Assembly: GCF_900700375.1 (NCBI RefSeq)
Contig: NC_041719.1
Location: forward strand, 18,590,479-18,654,478
Origin: Denticeps clupeoides
Lineage: Eukaryota > Chordata > Actinopteri > Clupeiformes > Denticipitidae
Direction: 5' to 3'
Length of the DNA: 64,000 bases
Shown here: positions 60,720-64,000 of the stretch, piece after piece
How the letters are laid out: each line of letters opens with the position of its first letter
Position numbering within the stretch: the stretch's first letter is position 1
Notes under the pieces: model-generated
Seen by the model: the letters and a program-made list of their open reading frames with translations, nothing else
Told to the model about the DNA's origin: nothing
Databases searched by the model: none
Made by a program: the position numbers and the translations under genes

Positions 60720-61390
60720 GTTTGACTAGGTGACTGTGTACTTTGTAATTGACACTGTGTCTGGGATTTTAGCAGAAGGCCAGAGAAAACAGATGTGTTT
60801 TCAGTTTAGATTTAAACACTGAGACTGTATCTGAGTCCCGGACACTGACTGGAAAGCCGTTCCACAACTGCGGAGCTCTATATGAGAAGGATCTGCTGCC
60901 AGCTGTGACCTTCTGTACTTTGGGTACCAGTAGTGACCCCGCCCCCTTCGAACGCAGGGGGTGTGGTGGGTCGTAAATAACTAAAAGTTAAATCAGGTAC
61001 TGCAGGGTGAGACCATTAAGAGCTATATAGGTCAAATGTCAATCCTAAATTTGATGGGTAGCCAGTGCAGTGATTGTGAGACTGGGTTGATGTGGTCAAA
61101 TTTCCTAGTTTTAGTTAGAACTCTGGCTGCAGCATTCTGTACTAGCTGGAGTTTACTCATGCACCTACTAGAGCATCCAGACAGTAATGCATTGCAGTAA
61201 TCTAACCTTGATGTGATAAAGGCGTGGACCAACCTTTATGTATTGTGCATTGAGATGTTTCTTATCTTTGCAATATTTCCAAGGTGAAAGAATGCTAACC
61301 TAGTGATATTATCTACATGCAGATTGAATGAGAGACCTGCGTCAATAGTGAAACTTAGATCCAAGATCAGTCAGATGACTTTTTTTCTTT
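60720..61390 (-). mobile_element. LINE reverse-transcriptase C-terminal fragment, second type
   Basis: The minus strand encodes [20 protein letters not shown], then [20 protein letters not shown] and a [11 protein letters not shown] block, plus upstream LAFFHLGNIAKIRN. These are the fish LINE blocks that follow the RT catalytic centre. Several stops and shifts show it is dead. Its sequence is clearly different from the L2 copies at 20521 and 43084. Confidence 0.82.
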
Positions 61391-64000
61391 TTTTAATCCA
61401 TGAATACTTCAGTCATCTTTGGAATTGAGCAGTCACTTCCACTCATCAGATACCGAGACACCAGCCTGGTGTCTGGAGTGTTGGGCAGTTGAGTGATTAG
61501 CCATAGATGAGGTGGATGGGACTGAACTTCTCTTTGATCTTCTTCGCAGAAGCAGGTTCCGAGATAAAAGGATTTCCTGCTAAAGGACTTCCCACAAAGC
61601 CACTGTCCACACTGATACCACTCATTTTAGTGTTATAACTTTGGAGGTTGTGCTAACAGCAAGTACATGTGATGGGTCCTTTATACATAAAAGTAATTAA
61701 AAAATTAATATAAATTTATTTTCTTTATTCCTCGAATCAAAAATAGTTAGAATAAATAATGTTTTTGTGTTCTGGTGTAATGTTGAAAATAGATTATGTC
61801 ATTATAACGGTCGCAGTGTGTCGGACGTTTAAATGTAAAAGTAATGACAGTGGCACCACCACTCTGTAACGCTCATTGTAACACTTCCTCCAAATTGTGC
61901 ATCTGTGGTTAGAAGCAAAATTCAGTTGGGCTAAACTCCAATTTATGTCGAACGCGTGACATACTTGAAAAGTTGCTCGGAGGAGCCAAAAATGACTATA
62001 CACTATGGTAGAATAAATTGACCAATGACTTTACTTTTACCTCTTTACCGTAACCTATTAAAATAATTCTTGTGAGAAAAAAGTTTCAAATAAATCTTTT
62101 TATCTATGAACCATACAGTATCTGGTTATCTACTACCCACTGAAATGTAAGCCATTGTCATTTTGTTCTAATTATGGGCTTTCTGGAATCTATTCCTGAC
62201 TTTAATAACAATGCTTTATGGGTCCTGTATCAGTCCCTAACATTATGGCAATTATAAATGATTACCTTGTCTTATCTGTATCTGCAAATTGTTGGGAAGC
62301 TAGTTGGCTTTCAACTGGCTACTACTGAATTGCCCGCCTTTTCAGTTGACATGTAATTGGGCTATTAAATATGGCGGTCTGAGCTACATGCAAACAGAGC
62401 ACCCTTTACTCCCCCCATGTGCCCTTATTCCCAAACACGCCTGTCCTCATAAAAGCATGTACACGTGGACTCATGCGTCCGCTCAGTCTGCATTGGTCGG
62501 TTCCAATCTCTCCCACTCCCAAAACAAGCCTGCATGAGTTATCGTACGTTCCGTGCCTCCGGCTCAGGGGCGCTGATTTGTTGAGCTGCAGATCGATCTT
62601 AGGTCATGGAGAGAATCCCGTAATAATAACCCAGACAGAAACCATTACAATCGGCCCGCAGTGTTTGCCGATCACGATAATGACAGAATTAGAAAAGTAA
62701 AGACTGTTAAGCACTTTCTCCAAATCCTCGTGCGGTCAGGGCAGGAATGCGGGACCAGCTCCGCTGGGGTTGACCCCCACAACAATTTCACACGCCATTT
62801 TTGCTGTCAGATGTCATAAAGAATATTTAGATCCGTCGCTGTCTGTGTCTCTGCGGTGAGAGTCGTCTCCCCCCCCTTTCGTGTTTGGAGTCACGGCCGT
62901 AAAACAGCTGCACATGTTTGCCTGGGGTTAAGAACAAAGCAACAGGCCAGCTGCCTGACTGACAGAACCAATCATGGAGTCCTGCAGGATGCGGCGAACG
63001 GCAGACGATGACGATGATGAGAAGCGATGAAGGCCACGTCTCCTCTTTCTCACCATTTTGCACTTTTCTTAACGTCTCTTTTTCGCTGGCCCCCCCCGCA
63101 CCTCTCGATATCTTTCTCCCTTTCTTCACTCTCCTCCTTACCCTCTTGCTTCTTCAGATGCTATCTCTGGCCTTCCTGTGTACACAGCCAGGAGAAATTC
63201 CCATGAACAGTGAAGGACGGCACTGGAACATGGAGGAGCGAGTTTGTTTTGATGCAGAGACCAAACATTGATATGCAATGCATGATCGGGGTCACGGTGA
63301 AGGGTTCCCATTTAATCATTAAAATAAGACCTCTTCTTGTCTGTTTTTTGATGCACTACTTACTGCTGCCGGACTAGAAGAAGTCTGACTTAAAACAGCC
63401 CTGATTAACGGCTTTCTCGAATCGACTGAGGTGACGGCCGTGTGCTACGACTCCAGCAAAACCTTTTCCCAGCAAATTCTTCAGCGAAGTTTGTATGGTG
63501 TAAGGTGCACTAGTCCGGGCACAATTAAAAGGACAAATTATCTGTACAAATCATCAGCACAGGCAATTAAGCAAGTAGGGATGGGAATCACATAATGCAA
63601 CATTCCTGTGCATATTAATATACATGAGCAAAACCTAGATACTATGCAAAGGAATAATATATCACTGAGGGAAGAATCTAAATACTTTGCTTTGTCCCAC
63701 CAATACGCTCATGAGGAGCCATTTTCCAGGGTCATGGGAGGGTTGGTGCTATGGTTCATCGTGGCGAAATTGCGATTGGTTCTCTTGACAGAAATACATC
63801 ACGCATTCTATGCACCTTCTTAGAGGTAATCACAGCGCAATAAACTAGCAAAATTGGGTTTCTCGTGATTTCGTATCGCGGTCACTTATACTTTATTTAC
63901 TGCAGACCCGCGGTAAGCCGCGTCCTTGAGCTAACATTGAATATAAGAAGGGAAGCAGCCTTCACTCCGTTCCTGTGGCTCCTGAAACGTGTTCACAGCT

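Larger units (their letters stand above)
54624..64000 (+). other. anos1: Anosmin-1 intron 1 (runs off the window)
   Basis: Over 9 kb without a supported exon. It has a (GT)n at 55106-55131, SINE fragments (57528-57648, 58462-58520, 60008-60175), a LINE fragment (60720-61390) and single-copy DNA. The stretches at about 57000-57380 and 62300-63900 are less AT-rich and repeat-poor. They could hold regulatory DNA for this developmental gene, but nothing specific is visible. Confidence 0.6.

Noticed and set aside
63008-63271. 87-residue frame near the right end as a possible second anos1 exon
   Set aside because: It lacks the Cys pattern expected for anosmin-1 exon 2 and shows no recognisable similarity.

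Overview
The window is vertebrate genomic DNA from a ray-finned fish. The genes are split by GT-AG introns, code for vertebrate proteins, and are interspersed with teleost-type tRNA-derived SINEs and L2-like LINEs. The SINE families look like those I associate with clupeiform (herring-like, e.g. denticle herring) genomes. That placement is a low-confidence inference; 'teleost' is secure. I rebuilt exons by hand from splice sites, reading-frame phase and similarity to remembered family members. In every complete gene the summed exon lengths give an intact frame.

Layout from left to right. (1) About 833-4833 (+): the 3' seven exons of a bacterial-type gamma-glutamyltransferase (YwrD-like), with its start to the left of the window. 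(2) 6653-7996 (+): a four-exon L6-family tetraspan gene, closest to TM4SF1/18. (3) 9453-15489 (+): complete ceruloplasmin (cp), 20 coding exons. (4) 28559-16541 (-): complete hps3 (a BLOC-2 subunit), 18 coding exons, convergent with cp; one intron carries a 1.9-kb L2 LINE. The tm4sf-cp-hps3 order and orientation match human 3q24. (5) 29175-52367 (-): five tandem genes for type-3 cystatins, each with seven coding exons in the same phases. In transcription order they are fetuin-A (ahsg), a second fetuin-A-like gene with a His-rich tail, histidine-rich glycoprotein (hrg), and two fetuin-B genes. This matches human 3q27 AHSG-FETUB-HRG in content, without a KNG1 in view. (6) 54456-54623 (+): exon 1 of anosmin-1 (anos1, Kallmann gene), head-to-head with ahsg; the rest of the window is its first intron.

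Functionally, most of the window encodes liver-type secreted plasma proteins: ceruloplasmin handles copper and iron, and the fetuin/HRG proteins handle mineral, metal and protease control. Four of them have a TATA-like box a short way before the start codon. hps3 instead has a CpG-rich start and is an intracellular trafficking gene.

No RNA gene, CRISPR array or phage-like system was seen. The most notable observations are these: variation of the CPDCP zinc-trunk motif across the five cystatin genes; two neighbouring genes with separate His-rich tails; loss of a type-1 copper ligand in ceruloplasmin domain 2; a GT repeat abutting an hps3 splice acceptor; a 30-bp perfect palindrome; and a duplicated segment in which a SINE has landed inside an L2 3' end.
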